Assembly (NCBI GenBank): GCA_018823415.1
Contig: JAHJIN010000348.1
Location: forward strand, 1 to 47,172
DNA: 47,172 bases
Origin: Chloroflexota bacterium
GTDB lineage: Bacteria > Chloroflexota > JAHJIN01
Direction: 5' to 3'
The position numbers and the translations under genes are program-made. Below the pieces are notes generated by a model that saw nothing but the letters and a program-made list of their open reading frames with translations, was not told the DNA's origin and made no database searches. This document shows positions 9,801-16,354 of the stretch, piece by piece (position 1 is the first letter of the stretch; every line of letters starts with the position of its first letter).

Positions 9801-10222
9801 AAATAGGGCCGCAGGGTTTCGACCAGGCCCTTGTCCTCGGGCTTGTCCTTATCCACATCGGCGCCGGGCTGCACCGCCTGGGCCGGTGCATCGAGCACGG
9901 CGATAATGTTGACAATGATCGCCTCGTTTGCGGCCGCGCCGTCGACCGGACCTACGCCCTCGGGCAGCATCGCAAAGCCCTTTTGCACCATCTCACGCAG
10001 AGACGGGTACAGCTTGGCGAGCGCCTGCTCGGATGTCTGGGTGGTCCGGGAGACGGAAACCGCTCCCTTTGCGTCTGATTTAGATGGTGGCGGCGGGTCC
10101 TGCAACGGATTGGCCGGGGGCGCCACCGGGGCCTCTGCGCTGATCAGGCCGGGCATCAGGGCCAATAGCATGGACATGACAATGACCAGGCTGAACAAGC
10201 GCCAACTCTTACTTGCACTCAT
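3821..10222 (-). CDS. Giant secreted subtilisin-like (S8) serine protease with adhesive C-terminal domains
   Basis: This 2133-residue secreted protease has a signal peptide (1 to about 30, MSASKSWR plus hydrophobic core). It has a propeptide and the full S8 triad: Asp282 in VIDDGVDMAHPDL, His523 in SHGTQCAS and Ser748 in GGTSRSAP. The Asp-to-His distance of about 240 residues is far longer than the few dozen usual in subtilases; the insert includes an acidic DLNDDYDFRDEKP stretch. After the protease come beta-rich modules: two MAM-like segments beginning ENFDG and FEDGV, and near the C-terminus DUF11-type surface repeats (about 2010-2120, VTFTDLIPDG-like). The protein ends in LYLPLTAKE. AGGAGG lies 5 nt before the ATG. 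It probably acts outside the cell in protein breakdown. The triad is intact, unlike the motif of its M6 neighbour. Confidence 0.9.
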   Translation of the reverse strand: MSASKSWRLFSLVIVMSMLLALMPGLISAEAPVAPPANPLQDPPPPSKSDAKGAVSVSRTTQTSEQALAKLYPSLREMVQKGFAMLPEGVGPVDGAAANEAIIVNIIAVLDAPAQAVQPGADVDKDKPEDKGLVETLRPYFVNGKLYAQRPTGKGNLPQSPNLQILMGLIRPSDLMKVASNPLVLSILPATPERQEFKPMPADDSVAPKAQPGPEDWAKLRDGADKIREGALPWSDAKVYGDGRQKPPTEDWFEVSPEGPHKAEAAWARGYMGEDVAVSVIDDGVDMAHPDLMGTQKIYNSADPYSSVYNGWPMAMDSFTMRAYFYDLLFGTTYVSGSFGGSTYIDTSATPTLTPVGSGISAFKYTPMIAYNVPGYMHTYVIANSMTKSGVVHVGTHTDESLRDYVWGEKVAVLVCDPNTAGVYDTVYVDLNDDYDFRDEKPLTKATVGNPATYNNMIAYRDMSVPPDGIADLSGGMLYWIADGANYVPAMDWLFALPLLGIAPPDAGDLICMHGPWDSGYSHGTQCASNVVAQGNIDGMLPQFGNLPGDGYPAAAVYGAAPNADLVPVNNAWSFTGRISYNDAYMLTAFGYDGYGGGEAGDTDSIQITSNSYGWSADDNDGWDMLGQLVTWIQNYVSPSMQFLFSTGNGAPGYGTTAPPSPATAIAIGSSTQYGSTGWDTITDTNQINFNDYTAFSNGGPSARSGAGVDVLADGSYAAGDEKLNYYAISSWGVLDGNISWSTWGGTSRSAPAAMGNLALIYQAYKANNGVWPTAAQARALFMSSATDINNGVLKQGAGSVNADRGTLVASGDYGIYMAGDSASWEPGDYRGTLYPGFAQVVEPGDTWNKTFTIHNDSAGAIDVGIADQALTLIDSTEFDFTVTPAMVAAESVYGAANRDNFYKAFQYMIPITAGAGMDASMYNIAVPPDTDLMVVRQIFPYDEFDVNGDYVYDQRYYLMVYNWKDVNGNGYVWDDKNANDVVNFINGTEWTAVDTGPELLWNDPRTELDRWEYERFGYNRPTANSNELTVQDPLNRMHDGMFIGLRHLFTGLGATVTTHLQYRVEFYKKADVPWLSTDVTNLNVPAGGTATFQGTVNVPADMPAGDYEAAIEVTDPGLLGGEPHTSVIPVVINVTAEYNGLGTVTLGGTDSYLYDEDKPYNNAVVRGYQDWGWREESGDWRFFYMDIENDCLHWVTNPVTLLSENFDGVTPTALPTGWAEEIVVDPGTDPNWDTRAGTRYPSGQPAHSAPNLVYFNSFSTGTGGSGRLYTTSSMDMSAATAPQMTFWMYHDTGYSSSNDRVQPQVSTNGTTWTDVGVAVSRNNGTTGWAQHTVDLSAYAGEPAVYIGFLGISAYGNDCHIDDVLVTATETSCDQYAFPPDAHVLVRDVWGDAAPHTDIDTVVLGPTPSQLSAVEYGAWVGDFTDPAYFGPYTLDTIAKSVVDRSGRATWRFNTTSGKNEEWVMFPATSAVEPMGGLHEILQHNVVFEGDKFDVVFTKTVGLLVEDAHFFNIDTYVDQGLVGEVTLTSTMDLNGMSATAYLIGTEETDYINEPINFVSPNSYEWTHVFAVQDGVSIEMWTSSPDIPDIDLALFYWTGTTWSQRASSGGVDANEHIMYTNPADGNYLVAVNNYSGPAGHFNLIQEVKSRVPGITVTGATSNPIPADTGTKLTINYNYPMQAGMTYDGMVLVGPPEAPQLKQIPVSITRLADSAAIAKDVDQTITFAGNELKYTVNLYNLTDAAAYFEFTDPIPANTDFVAVTNATYDPVLNQVVYAGALPLAPFIPGIEGFEDGVMPPPDGWSVDHRGATTWEWTILDASTGRVRTGNWAGWIRFDSAAASDEWLFSKPFTPTPTDNEASFWALSDTGFCGATMKVHATAVDGTPIAEVWDMCADETWPDFIYRQVLLDLSAYEGQEIRLAWQYVGFDGESFGLDDIYLPGMAPQVLPSRIVEITVMVTDTVAAGTYITNTASLVASHDMPNEKQVEPTVSAEAVSQVSTGTNFSTSYKDAPATVMTDGEIVYEVHVINSGTEIAEITFTDLIPDGTAYSWHDYDPPYQHFGYDNMAGAMVWSGNIAPGDEWTFTFGVDVDPGMMGETITNTATITWGGSSMDLTATTLVVPRYSLYLPLTAKE

Positions 10223-10615
10223 AGTACCTCCTCTTCCTCAGTACAGAATAATAGGTGCGTGTGTAAACATGTACATCCTGAGTGTTCCTATCGATGGTTG
10301 GCAGCTATCACCTCCTCTCCAACGGGTAGACCTCTCGGGCAACGACTATACGAATGGGCCAAGCCAATTAAACAAGTACAGGGTAGGGAGCATGGTCAGG
10401 CTCCACTACCCTGTAACAACCACAAAAGGTCTGGGCAGCATTGGTCATCCAAGCTGTGGTATAGGTCCAGCAACCACTCGTCAGGCATGCGATCATTGTT
10501 GGTCCAATCATAGGATCTCGATCGGGTTGCTTGTGGGGAAAGAGTGCACCAATATCCGCAGAGGGCTCGAGCAGGTCTAGTACTATGATACTATCTGGTA
10601 TCTATTGCCTACTCG
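10223..10615 (-). promoter_or_regulatory. Long structured 5' leader of the subtilase gene
   Basis: About 390 nt separate the predicted transcript start from the ATG. Visible elements, in order of transcription, are CACTCTTTC, GAGATCCTATGAT between short complementary arms (CGATC/GATCG), a strong hairpin at 10378-10414 (arms ACAGGGTAG and CTACCCTGT around an inner GGAGC/GCTCC), and AGGAGGTGAT at 10307-10316, 89 nt before the start. Three of these recur in the same order in the M6 leader. The hairpin has only a weak T-run on the minus strand, so it is not an obvious terminator. No protein gene is seen in this stretch. Confidence 0.5.
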
Positions 10616-10622
10616 CCGGATT

Positions 10623-10651
10623 AGTATAGCATAGTCGCCTTTCGCTGTCAA
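10623..10651 (-). promoter_or_regulatory. Promoter of the subtilase gene
   Basis: Minus strand TTGACA (10646-10651), 17 nt, TATACT (10623-10628) with TGC just before it. Its -35 box lies one base from the -35 box of the divergent pheST promoter, so the two probably cannot be occupied at once. Confidence 0.8.
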
Positions 10652-10652
10652 C

Positions 10653-10681
10653 TTGCCAATTGACGCCAGAGATGCTATAAT
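10653..10681 (+). promoter_or_regulatory. Promoter of the pheST operon
   Basis: TTGCCA (10653-10658), 17-nt spacer, perfect TATAAT (10676-10681) with an extended TGC. Transcription should start near 10688, immediately before the leader-peptide ribosome binding site GAGGAG (10689-10694). Confidence 0.8.
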
Positions 10682-10700
10682 AGGCCTTGAGGAGACACTC

Positions 10701-10757
10701 GTGACAGCAACACTTGTCAGCAGCAATTCGATGGCCTTTTTCTTTGCGGAGCCCTAG
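10701..10757 (+). CDS. Phenylalanine-rich leader peptide of pheST (attenuator)
   Basis: GTG start, 18 codons, TAG stop; it reads M-TATLVSSNS-MAFFFAEP. Three consecutive Phe codons (TTT TTC TTT, 10737-10745) lie four codons before the stop. GAGGAG (10689-10694) stands 6 nt upstream of the GTG; an internal in-frame ATG at 10731 would give MAFFFAEP. The stop overlaps the 5' arm of a 7-bp antiterminator (10756-10762). This is the layout of ribosome-mediated attenuation, as in the enteric pheST operon with its pheM leader. It is too short for ordinary gene callers. Its role is inferred; the codons, stem and terminator are seen directly. Confidence 0.75.
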   Translation: MTATLVSSNSMAFFFAEP

Positions 10758-10831
10758 AGGGCGCCCGCGGAGTTTGGTTGTCGGCATCCAGCGGCTACAA
10801 GCCCTCTTCGATTGATGGAAGGGGGCTTTTT
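10756..10831 (+). terminator. Phe attenuator: mutually exclusive antiterminator and terminator
   Basis: The terminator stem is 10799-10809 with 10818-10828 (11 bp including one G-U), followed by five T (10827-10831). The competing antiterminator pairs AGAGGGC (10756-10762) with GCCCTCT (10801-10807), a perfect 7-bp match that consumes the terminator's left arm. A ribosome stalled at the Phe codons leaves 10756-10762 free, so the antiterminator forms. A ribosome reaching the TAG covers it, so the terminator forms. Two further hairpins lie between the attenuator and pheS (around 10839-10863 and 10876-10901). Confidence 0.75.
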
Positions 10832-10929
10832 GTGTGGTCGCCCCGACCTCAAGAGCCGGGGCTGGAAAACCCATCCAGCACTGCCTCTTCAGGGCAGTGC
10901 GGCCATGTGAAGCAAGCAGAGGAGAAAAC

Positions 10930-11961
10930 ATGCTAGACCAGATACAGGCAGTCAAAACGCGCGCGTTGGCCGAACTGGCCGCCATCGTGGACCTGGACGA
11001 ACTGGAAACCTGGCGCATCCAGCACCTGGGGAAAAAAGGCACCATCACCCAGTTGTTGCGCGGCCTGGGCCAGCTATCCCCGGCCGACCGGCCCCGGGTG
11101 GGGCAGGCGGCCAACGAGGCCAAGCAGGCCCTGGAAGCAGCCCTGGCGGCCCGGCGCGAGGCGCTGGAAGCGGCCCGGCTCGCCCAGGCCCTGGCGGCCG
11201 AGCGCATCGACGTGAGCCTGCCGGGTCGCTCGCCGCGCCTGGGCACGCGCCACCTCATCAGCCGCACCGTCCGCGAGATCTGCGACGTGTTCGTGGCGAT
11301 GGGGTTCAACGTGGTGGAAGGCCCGGAGGTGGAATGGGACCATTACAACTTTGAGATGCTCAACATCCCACCGGACCACCCGGCCCGCGATATGTGGGAC
11401 ACCATGTACATCGGCGAGGTGGGCGCGCCCATGCTCCTGCGTACTCACACGTCGCCGGTCCAGGCGCGTTACATGGAAACGCACCAGCCGCCCATCCGCA
11501 TCGTCGTGCCCGGCAAGTGCTATCGCTACGAGGACGTGGACGCCACCCACGAGATGATGTTCTACCAGATCGAGGGGCTGGCCGTGGACACGGACATTAC
11601 CCTGGCCGACCTCAAGGGCGTGCTGGACCGATTCGCGCGCGCCTTGTTTGGCCCGGACCGCAAGACCCTGTTCCGCTGCGATTACTTTCCCTTTGTGGAG
11701 CCGGGCGTAGAGATGGCAATTGATTGCCACATGTGCCACGGGGCCGGCTGCAAGCTGTGCAAGGGCACCGGCTGGCTGGAGATCATGGGCGCCGGCGTGG
11801 TCCATCCCAAGGTGTTGGAGGGTGTGGGCTATGACCCGGCCAAATATAGCGGCTTTGCCTTTGGCATGGGGCCATAGCGCGTTGCCATGCTCAAATATGG
11901 CATTGAGGACATCCGGTTGTTCTATGCCAACGATTTGCGGTTCTTGCGACAATTCTCGTAA
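10930..11961 (+). pseudogene. pheS: Phenylalanyl-tRNA synthetase alpha chain with in-frame amber codon 316
   Basis: PheS joins Phe to tRNA-Phe as an (alpha-beta)2 enzyme with PheT. The ATG at 10930 is set by GAGGAG. The N-terminal coiled coil (MLDQIQAVKTR...) and class II core are intact, including the RYEDVDATHEMMFYQIEG motif 2 region and FFPFVEPGVEM-like segment. The open frame stops at a TAG (11875-11877) after AFGMGP, 315 codons. Read through in the same frame it continues RVAMLKYGIEDIRLFYANDLRFLRQFS to TAA at 11959-11961, 343 residues, the normal family length. The stop replaces the Glu of class II motif 3 (GMGxER), a single GAG-to-TAG change, and removes the ATP-contacting Arg. In an essential gene this points to a consensus error, a mixed population or stop readthrough; a dead gene with a second copy elsewhere is also possible. 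Nothing else in the gene looks decayed. Confidence 0.85.
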
Positions 11962-12030
11962 AACGTCAAATGTCACTCGTCATTCGTCATCTCCTTGACG
12001 CCTGACGTTTGACGCCTGACGCCTAACGGA
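11962..12030. repeat. TGACG-type short repeats between pheS and pheT
   Basis: The 76-bp gap is built of reiterated CGTCA/TGACG units: ACGTCAAATGTCA, CGTCATTCGTCAT, then TGACGCC, TGACGTT, TGACGCC, TGACGCC. AAACGTCA and TGACGTTT can pair across the gap. Degenerate heptamer repeats of this sort are common between genes in several bacterial phyla. The pheT ribosome binding site follows immediately. Confidence 0.6.
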
Positions 12031-12037
12031 GGACAAC

Positions 12038-14695
12038 ATGCGCGTTTCTCTCAAATGGCTCAAAGACTATGTAGACATTCTCACCACCCCGGACGACCTG
12101 GCCCGGCGCATGACGATGGCCGGCGTGGAAGTGGGCACTATCGACCGGCTGGGCGCGGATTGGGACCGGGATAAGGTGTTCGTGGCCCAGGTGACGGCCC
12201 TGAACCCGCACCCCAACGCCGACCGGCTCCAGGTGGTGAATGTCGACTATGGTGGCGGGCAGACGACCGTGGTGGCCGGCGCGTTCAACATGCGCGTGGG
12301 CGACAAGGTGCCCCTGGCCCTGGCCGGCGCCACCGTCATCAACCCGTACGAGGAGGACCGGCCCCGGGTGACCATCAAGCGCTCCAAGCTGCGCGGCGTC
12401 GAGAGCAACGGCATGGTCTGCTCCGAGCGCGAGCTGGGCGTGAGCGATGATCACTCGGGCATCATGATCCTCCCGGCCGACGCGCCGGTAGGCACACCCC
12501 TGGCCGATTATCTGGGCGATGTGGTGCTCGAGCTGGACATCAAGGGCCGCTGGGACTGCCTGGGCATGCTCAACGTGGCCCAGGAGGTAGCGGCGCTCCA
12601 GCGCGTGCAACTGGACGCCGACTCCCAGCAAGGTCCGCCGGACGTTGTGCCGGTGCGCCTGCCGCAGGTCGAGTACCCGGTGGTCGGCCCGCATGTGGAC
12701 GACCTGGTCACCATCGACATCGAGGACCCGGACCTGTGCGCCCGGTACACCGGCATCGTGGTGCGCGGCATCCAGGTGGGGCCATCGCCCCAGTGGATGC
12801 AGGAGCGGCTGCTGGCGGCCGGGATGCGCCCCATCAACAACATCGTGGACGTGACCAACTATGTGCTGCTGGAATACAACCAGCCCATCCACGCCTTTGA
12901 CTATGACAAACTGCGCGATAGGCAGGGCCGGACCTCGATTGAAGGAGGCAAGCCGGCCATCATCGTGCGGCGCGCGCGGCCCGGCGAGACCATCGAGAGC
13001 CTGGACGAGGTTCACCGCGACCTGACGCCAGAGATGCTCATCATCGCCGACGGCGCGGGGCCGGTGGCTATCGCCGGGGTCATGGGCGGTCTGGACAGCG
13101 AGGTAACGGACACGACCGCCAACATCCTCATCGAGTCGGCGAATTTCAACCCGGTGAGCGTGCGACGTACGGCCCGGGGCCTGCGCATCCCGTCCGAGGC
13201 GCAGCGGCGCTTTGAGAAGGGGCTGCCGCCGGAGCAGGCGGTGGCGGCGGCGCAGCGGGTGGCATCCCTCATCAGGGAACTCGCCGGTGGCGAGATCGCA
13301 CCCGGCATCGCCGACTGCTACCCGGTCCAGCCGTCGCGCGCGCCCATCTGGATCACCCCGGCCGAGGCCCGGCGGCTCCTGGGCATGACCTTTTCGGCGC
13401 AAGCCATGACACACATCTTTCAGGCACTCGATTTCGAGGTGGTGGCAGCCCCGAACGATGCAGACACACTCCTGGTCACGCCGCGCTACCAGCGCACCGA
13501 CGTGGCCCTGCCGGCCGATCTGGTGGAAGAGGTGGCCCGCATCGCCGGGTACGACCGGGTGCCCATGAACATGCTGCGCGGCGCGCCCCCGCCCCACGAA
13601 GTGACCCCGGCCCTGTATTGGGAAGAGGTGGCCCGGGACGTGCTGACCGCCGCCGGGTACGACGAGGTTATCACCTACTCGCTGACCAACCGCCGCGCGC
13701 TCCTCAAGCTCTTGCCTGACGAGGTAGCGGCGCAGGTGGCGGCCGGCGAACAGCCCCGGGAGTTGCCCACCGGCCCGTCCGACGACCGGCAAAGCACGGC
13801 TGTAGCCGCTGTCAACCGCGCGCTGGTGCCGCTAACGGTGCCACCGGTCAAGGTCGCCAACCCCCTCTCCGCCGAGATGGACAGCCTGCGCACCACAGCC
13901 ATGATCAGCCTGCTGGAGACGCTGGCTGCCAACCTCAAGCACCTGGATACCGACGTGTGCATCTTTGAGGTGGGGCGCATCTACCTGCCGCGCGAGGGGG
14001 ACCTGCCGCTGGAGCGGCGCGTGCTCACCGTTGCCGCCGGCCAGTGGCGCACGGGGCAGAAATGGGGCTCACGCGAGGAGTTGGACTTTTTCGACCTGAA
14101 GGGGGCGGTGGAGGCGCTGCTAGCCCGGATGGGCATCCGGGACGTGGCCTGGCTGCCGGCCGTGCATCCCACGTTCCACCCCGGCCGCACCGCCGTCATC
14201 GAGGTGGCCGATCCCGATGCCCCAGCCCGCGAGCGCCGGTCCCTCAAGCAAGCTGCGGCCGGCATCCCGGTGGGCATCCTGGGCGAGGTCCAGCACGAGG
14301 TCCGGGCGCACTTTGGCATCGACGAGCGCTGTACCCTGGTGAGCCTGGATTTCGACCAGTTGGTGGCGCTGGCCCGCTCCGCGGGTGGGAGCGGCTACCA
14401 GCCGGTGAGCCGGTTCCCGCCGGTGGTGCAAGACATCGCCTTCACGGTGGACGAGGACGTGCCGGCCGCCTGGGCCGAGGCGCTCATCCGCCAGGCCGGC
14501 AAGGGCATGGTGGTGGCTGTGGATCTGTTCGACCGCTACAAGGGGGCGCCGGTCCCGGCCGGCAAGGTGAGCCTGGCCTACCACATCACCTACCAAGTGC
14601 CGGACCGCACCCTCACCGACGACGAGGTGGCCCGGGTACACGGTCGCATCGAGCAGCGGTTGGCGAAAGAGCTGGGGGCCCAGGTGCGGGCGTAG
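12038..14695 (+). CDS. pheT: Phenylalanyl-tRNA synthetase beta chain
   Basis: The 885-residue beta subunit starts MRVSLKWLKDYV with ACGGAGGACAAC before the ATG. Domain order is as expected: an N-terminal region with a tRNA-binding EMAP/OB fold (about 40-155, PHPNADRLQVV), B3/B4 editing region (about 215-390, including RPINNIVDVTNYVLLE), B5 (about 410-490), a catalytic-like domain with PLSAEMDSLRTT, and a C-terminal ferredoxin-fold anticodon-binding domain (about 790-885, RFPPVVQDIAFTV). Length is only slightly above the usual 790-850. It is co-transcribed with pheS and would be governed by the same attenuator. No stop or frameshift is seen, which makes the amber in pheS stand out. Confidence 0.95.
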   Translation: MRVSLKWLKDYVDILTTPDDLARRMTMAGVEVGTIDRLGADWDRDKVFVAQVTALNPHPNADRLQVVNVDYGGGQTTVVAGAFNMRVGDKVPLALAGATVINPYEEDRPRVTIKRSKLRGVESNGMVCSERELGVSDDHSGIMILPADAPVGTPLADYLGDVVLELDIKGRWDCLGMLNVAQEVAALQRVQLDADSQQGPPDVVPVRLPQVEYPVVGPHVDDLVTIDIEDPDLCARYTGIVVRGIQVGPSPQWMQERLLAAGMRPINNIVDVTNYVLLEYNQPIHAFDYDKLRDRQGRTSIEGGKPAIIVRRARPGETIESLDEVHRDLTPEMLIIADGAGPVAIAGVMGGLDSEVTDTTANILIESANFNPVSVRRTARGLRIPSEAQRRFEKGLPPEQAVAAAQRVASLIRELAGGEIAPGIADCYPVQPSRAPIWITPAEARRLLGMTFSAQAMTHIFQALDFEVVAAPNDADTLLVTPRYQRTDVALPADLVEEVARIAGYDRVPMNMLRGAPPPHEVTPALYWEEVARDVLTAAGYDEVITYSLTNRRALLKLLPDEVAAQVAAGEQPRELPTGPSDDRQSTAVAAVNRALVPLTVPPVKVANPLSAEMDSLRTTAMISLLETLAANLKHLDTDVCIFEVGRIYLPREGDLPLERRVLTVAAGQWRTGQKWGSREELDFFDLKGAVEALLARMGIRDVAWLPAVHPTFHPGRTAVIEVADPDAPARERRSLKQAAAGIPVGILGEVQHEVRAHFGIDERCTLVSLDFDQLVALARSAGGSGYQPVSRFPPVVQDIAFTVDEDVPAAWAEALIRQAGKGMVVAVDLFDRYKGAPVPAGKVSLAYHITYQVPDRTLTDDEVARVHGRIEQRLAKELGAQVRA

Positions 14696-14797
14696 CGAAG
14701 GCTGTTAGGGCCAACTCTTGAAATCCTTGTACAACGAGCCAGAATAGCCAAAAGCGTCAACCTGATTGGTTCTGGTTCATCCAGGTTAGGGGGCGAC

Positions 14798-15784
14798 ATG
14801 GACTGGGGATACGGTTTCTTGAACTGGTTACGCGGGCGCGTGGGGTTTGGCACACGCGCACCGGCGCTGATGCTGTCATCGATGAACACCATGCCGCGCC
14901 GGGTATCCCTCATCATCCACAACCCGGTCATCCGGTCCGAAGGCGGCCGCAAGCTCACCGAAGTGCTGGGCTGGGAGGACCCAGACGCACTGGCTGCCCA
15001 ATATATCGCCGACCTCCGCGAGATCAGCGGGGGCCAGGTCGAGTACGAGATCGTGGAGCGCATCGAGGTGGACGGCTGGGTGCCCAAACGCGACGGTTTC
15101 GTCTATGACGAGAACACGTATCTGGCCTGCTGGCGCAATCAGGCCGGGTTTCACCAGCCGGACGAGGCCGACTATCGCGCCGTCGCCGCCGAATTCGACC
15201 TGGCCCGCAAGGTAGAAACCGGCGTCATCGATGAGGCCTGGCTGTTCGCCTATCCCTATGCCGGCTATTACGAGTCGCGGATGGCCGGGCCCGGAGCATT
15301 CTGGTGCAACGCGCCGTCGCTCCCGCTGCCATCGAGCCAGCTATCCCGGCGTTTTGTGATCATGGGATTCAACTATGAGCGTATGGTGGGCTATATGCTG
15401 GAAAGCTTTGGGCACCGCGTCGAATCCATCATGAATCGTGTGTGGCGTGGCCGATTTGGCGAGGCCAACCTCTGGAATCGTTTCGTCCGCTATGACCAGG
15501 TGGCGCCGGGCCGGGCCAACTGCGGCAACGTGCATTTTGCGCCCAACAGCGTGCAAGACTATGACTGGGGCAACCCGGCGTATGTCCTGAGCAACTGCGA
15601 CGACTGGCTCACCTTTCCCAACCTGGCCGGCCAGACCCGGCAGGTCAACTGCGCCGAGTGGGGTGATGGCGACATCCGCGCGCATCACCACTGGTGGCTC
15701 AAGCATCTGCCCCGGGTTCCCGGCGCAACGCAGGGCATCCTCAACAACTGGTGGGTCTATGTGGTAGACCCCAACACAGTATAG
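14798..15784 (+). CDS. Uncharacterised conserved-looking protein, Trp- and Cys-rich C-terminus
   Basis: A 328-residue protein I cannot assign. The N-terminus has no signal peptide or membrane span. From residue 29 it reads MNTMPRRVSLIIHNPVIRSEGG, and this second ATG (14882) could be the true start since neither start has a clear Shine-Dalgarno. The body has LGWEDPDALAAQYIADL, then RIEVDGWVPKRDGF. The C-terminal half is aromatic- and His-rich (NVHFAPNS, DWGNPAYVLSNCDDW, NCAEWGDGDIRAHHHWWLKHLP), which looks like a metal- or sugar-binding surface. It stands alone between pheT and the ferredoxins with its own spacing. I recall similar hypothetical proteins in Chloroflexota but know no function. 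Coding is supported by length, codon bias and the lack of a competing frame. Confidence 0.75.
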   Translation: MDWGYGFLNWLRGRVGFGTRAPALMLSSMNTMPRRVSLIIHNPVIRSEGGRKLTEVLGWEDPDALAAQYIADLREISGGQVEYEIVERIEVDGWVPKRDGFVYDENTYLACWRNQAGFHQPDEADYRAVAAEFDLARKVETGVIDEAWLFAYPYAGYYESRMAGPGAFWCNAPSLPLPSSQLSRRFVIMGFNYERMVGYMLESFGHRVESIMNRVWRGRFGEANLWNRFVRYDQVAPGRANCGNVHFAPNSVQDYDWGNPAYVLSNCDDWLTFPNLAGQTRQVNCAEWGDGDIRAHHHWWLKHLPRVPGATQGILNNWWVYVVDPNTV

Positions 15785-15817
15785 TCCCCTACCGGTGAAA
15801 TTATTGCCCGGTGTGCA

Positions 15818-15902
15818 AGGATTTCACCGCGAAGCACGCAGAGAGCGCAGAGGTTGTTCATCATCTACTCAGCGTTCTTTGCGCTCTCGGCGGTTAGAAT
15901 TC
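15818..15902 (+). repeat. Imperfectly palindromic intergenic repeat, copy 1
   Basis: About 85 bp beginning AGGATTTCACCGC and ending CGGCGGTTAGAATTC. A second copy in opposite orientation occurs at 19939-20014 and matches over nearly the whole length, with a 7-bp deletion. Arms such as GAGAGCGC and GCGCTCTC pair, so a transcript would fold. Elements of this look are widespread between genes in Chloroflexota and some other phyla. No coding potential. The rest of 15785-16060 holds nothing recognisable. Confidence 0.75.
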
Positions 15903-16060
15903 CGATTGGGTCTGGCTGGTCCAGGCTAGGCGATAGAACCCCAATTCCTGCCCCCGGCGGAAATCGGGGTTCTGGCCGGTGGGACTTTTGTCACAGACGC
16001 CCGGCCCCCGGTCCGGTATCATAGTGCTGTAAGAGTGACCAAGGGGCAACGGGAGGAAAC

Positions 16061-16282
16061 ATGGCTGACATCGTACTGCCCATTATTGACGGAGAGCGCT
16101 GCACCGGTTGCGGCACGTGCGTGGACCTGTGCCCGGCCCACGCCGTCGAGTTGCGCGAGGGTCATGCGGCCATCACGCGGCCGGAGGACTGTGACTATTG
16201 CGGCGATTGCGAAGACATCTGCCCCGAGGGAGCCGTCGCGCTGCCCTACGAGATCATCCTGGCTGAATCTGTGGAGCGTTAG
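16061..16282 (+). CDS. 2[4Fe-4S] ferredoxin
   Basis: A 73-residue soluble electron carrier with two complete cluster motifs, CTGCGTCVDLCP (about residues 14-25) and CDYCGDCEDICP (about 45-56). The ATG is preceded by GGGAGGAAAC. It is followed after 72 bp by a second iron-sulfur protein, probably as one unit. No oxidoreductase partner lies nearby, so the redox partner is unknown. Length and motif spacing fit bacterial 8Fe-8S ferredoxins. Confidence 0.92.
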   Translation: MADIVLPIIDGERCTGCGTCVDLCPAHAVELREGHAAITRPEDCDYCGDCEDICPEGAVALPYEIILAESVER

Positions 16283-16354
16283 CGGACAGCGGGGATCGTA
16301 CCATTCGCTCCCTGCTCAGTGCTCACGGCCCCACCATATAACGGAGGAAAAACT

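Noticed and set aside
10378-10414. Terminator within the subtilase leader
   Set aside because: The hairpin is strong but the following sequence on the minus strand has only a weak, interrupted T-run, so it is recorded as a leader structure rather than a terminator.
10688-10929. T-box riboswitch upstream of pheS
   Set aside because: No AGGGTGGNACCGCG-type antiterminator bulge or specifier-loop layout is visible; the leader-peptide attenuator explains the structure better.
11875-11877. UAG reassigned as a sense codon
   Set aside because: Many intact genes here end in TAG at the expected place (M6 protease, inositol-phosphate synthase, groEL, both ferredoxin neighbours), so UAG is an ordinary stop.
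12023-13792. 589-residue open frame antisense to pheT
   Set aside because: It is a frame shadow of the GC-rich pheT codons. It has no ribosome site, no domain and no conserved motif. The same holds for long antisense frames over the proteases (524-1861, 3791-5215, 6641-8347, 8654-10078) and the GH44 gene.
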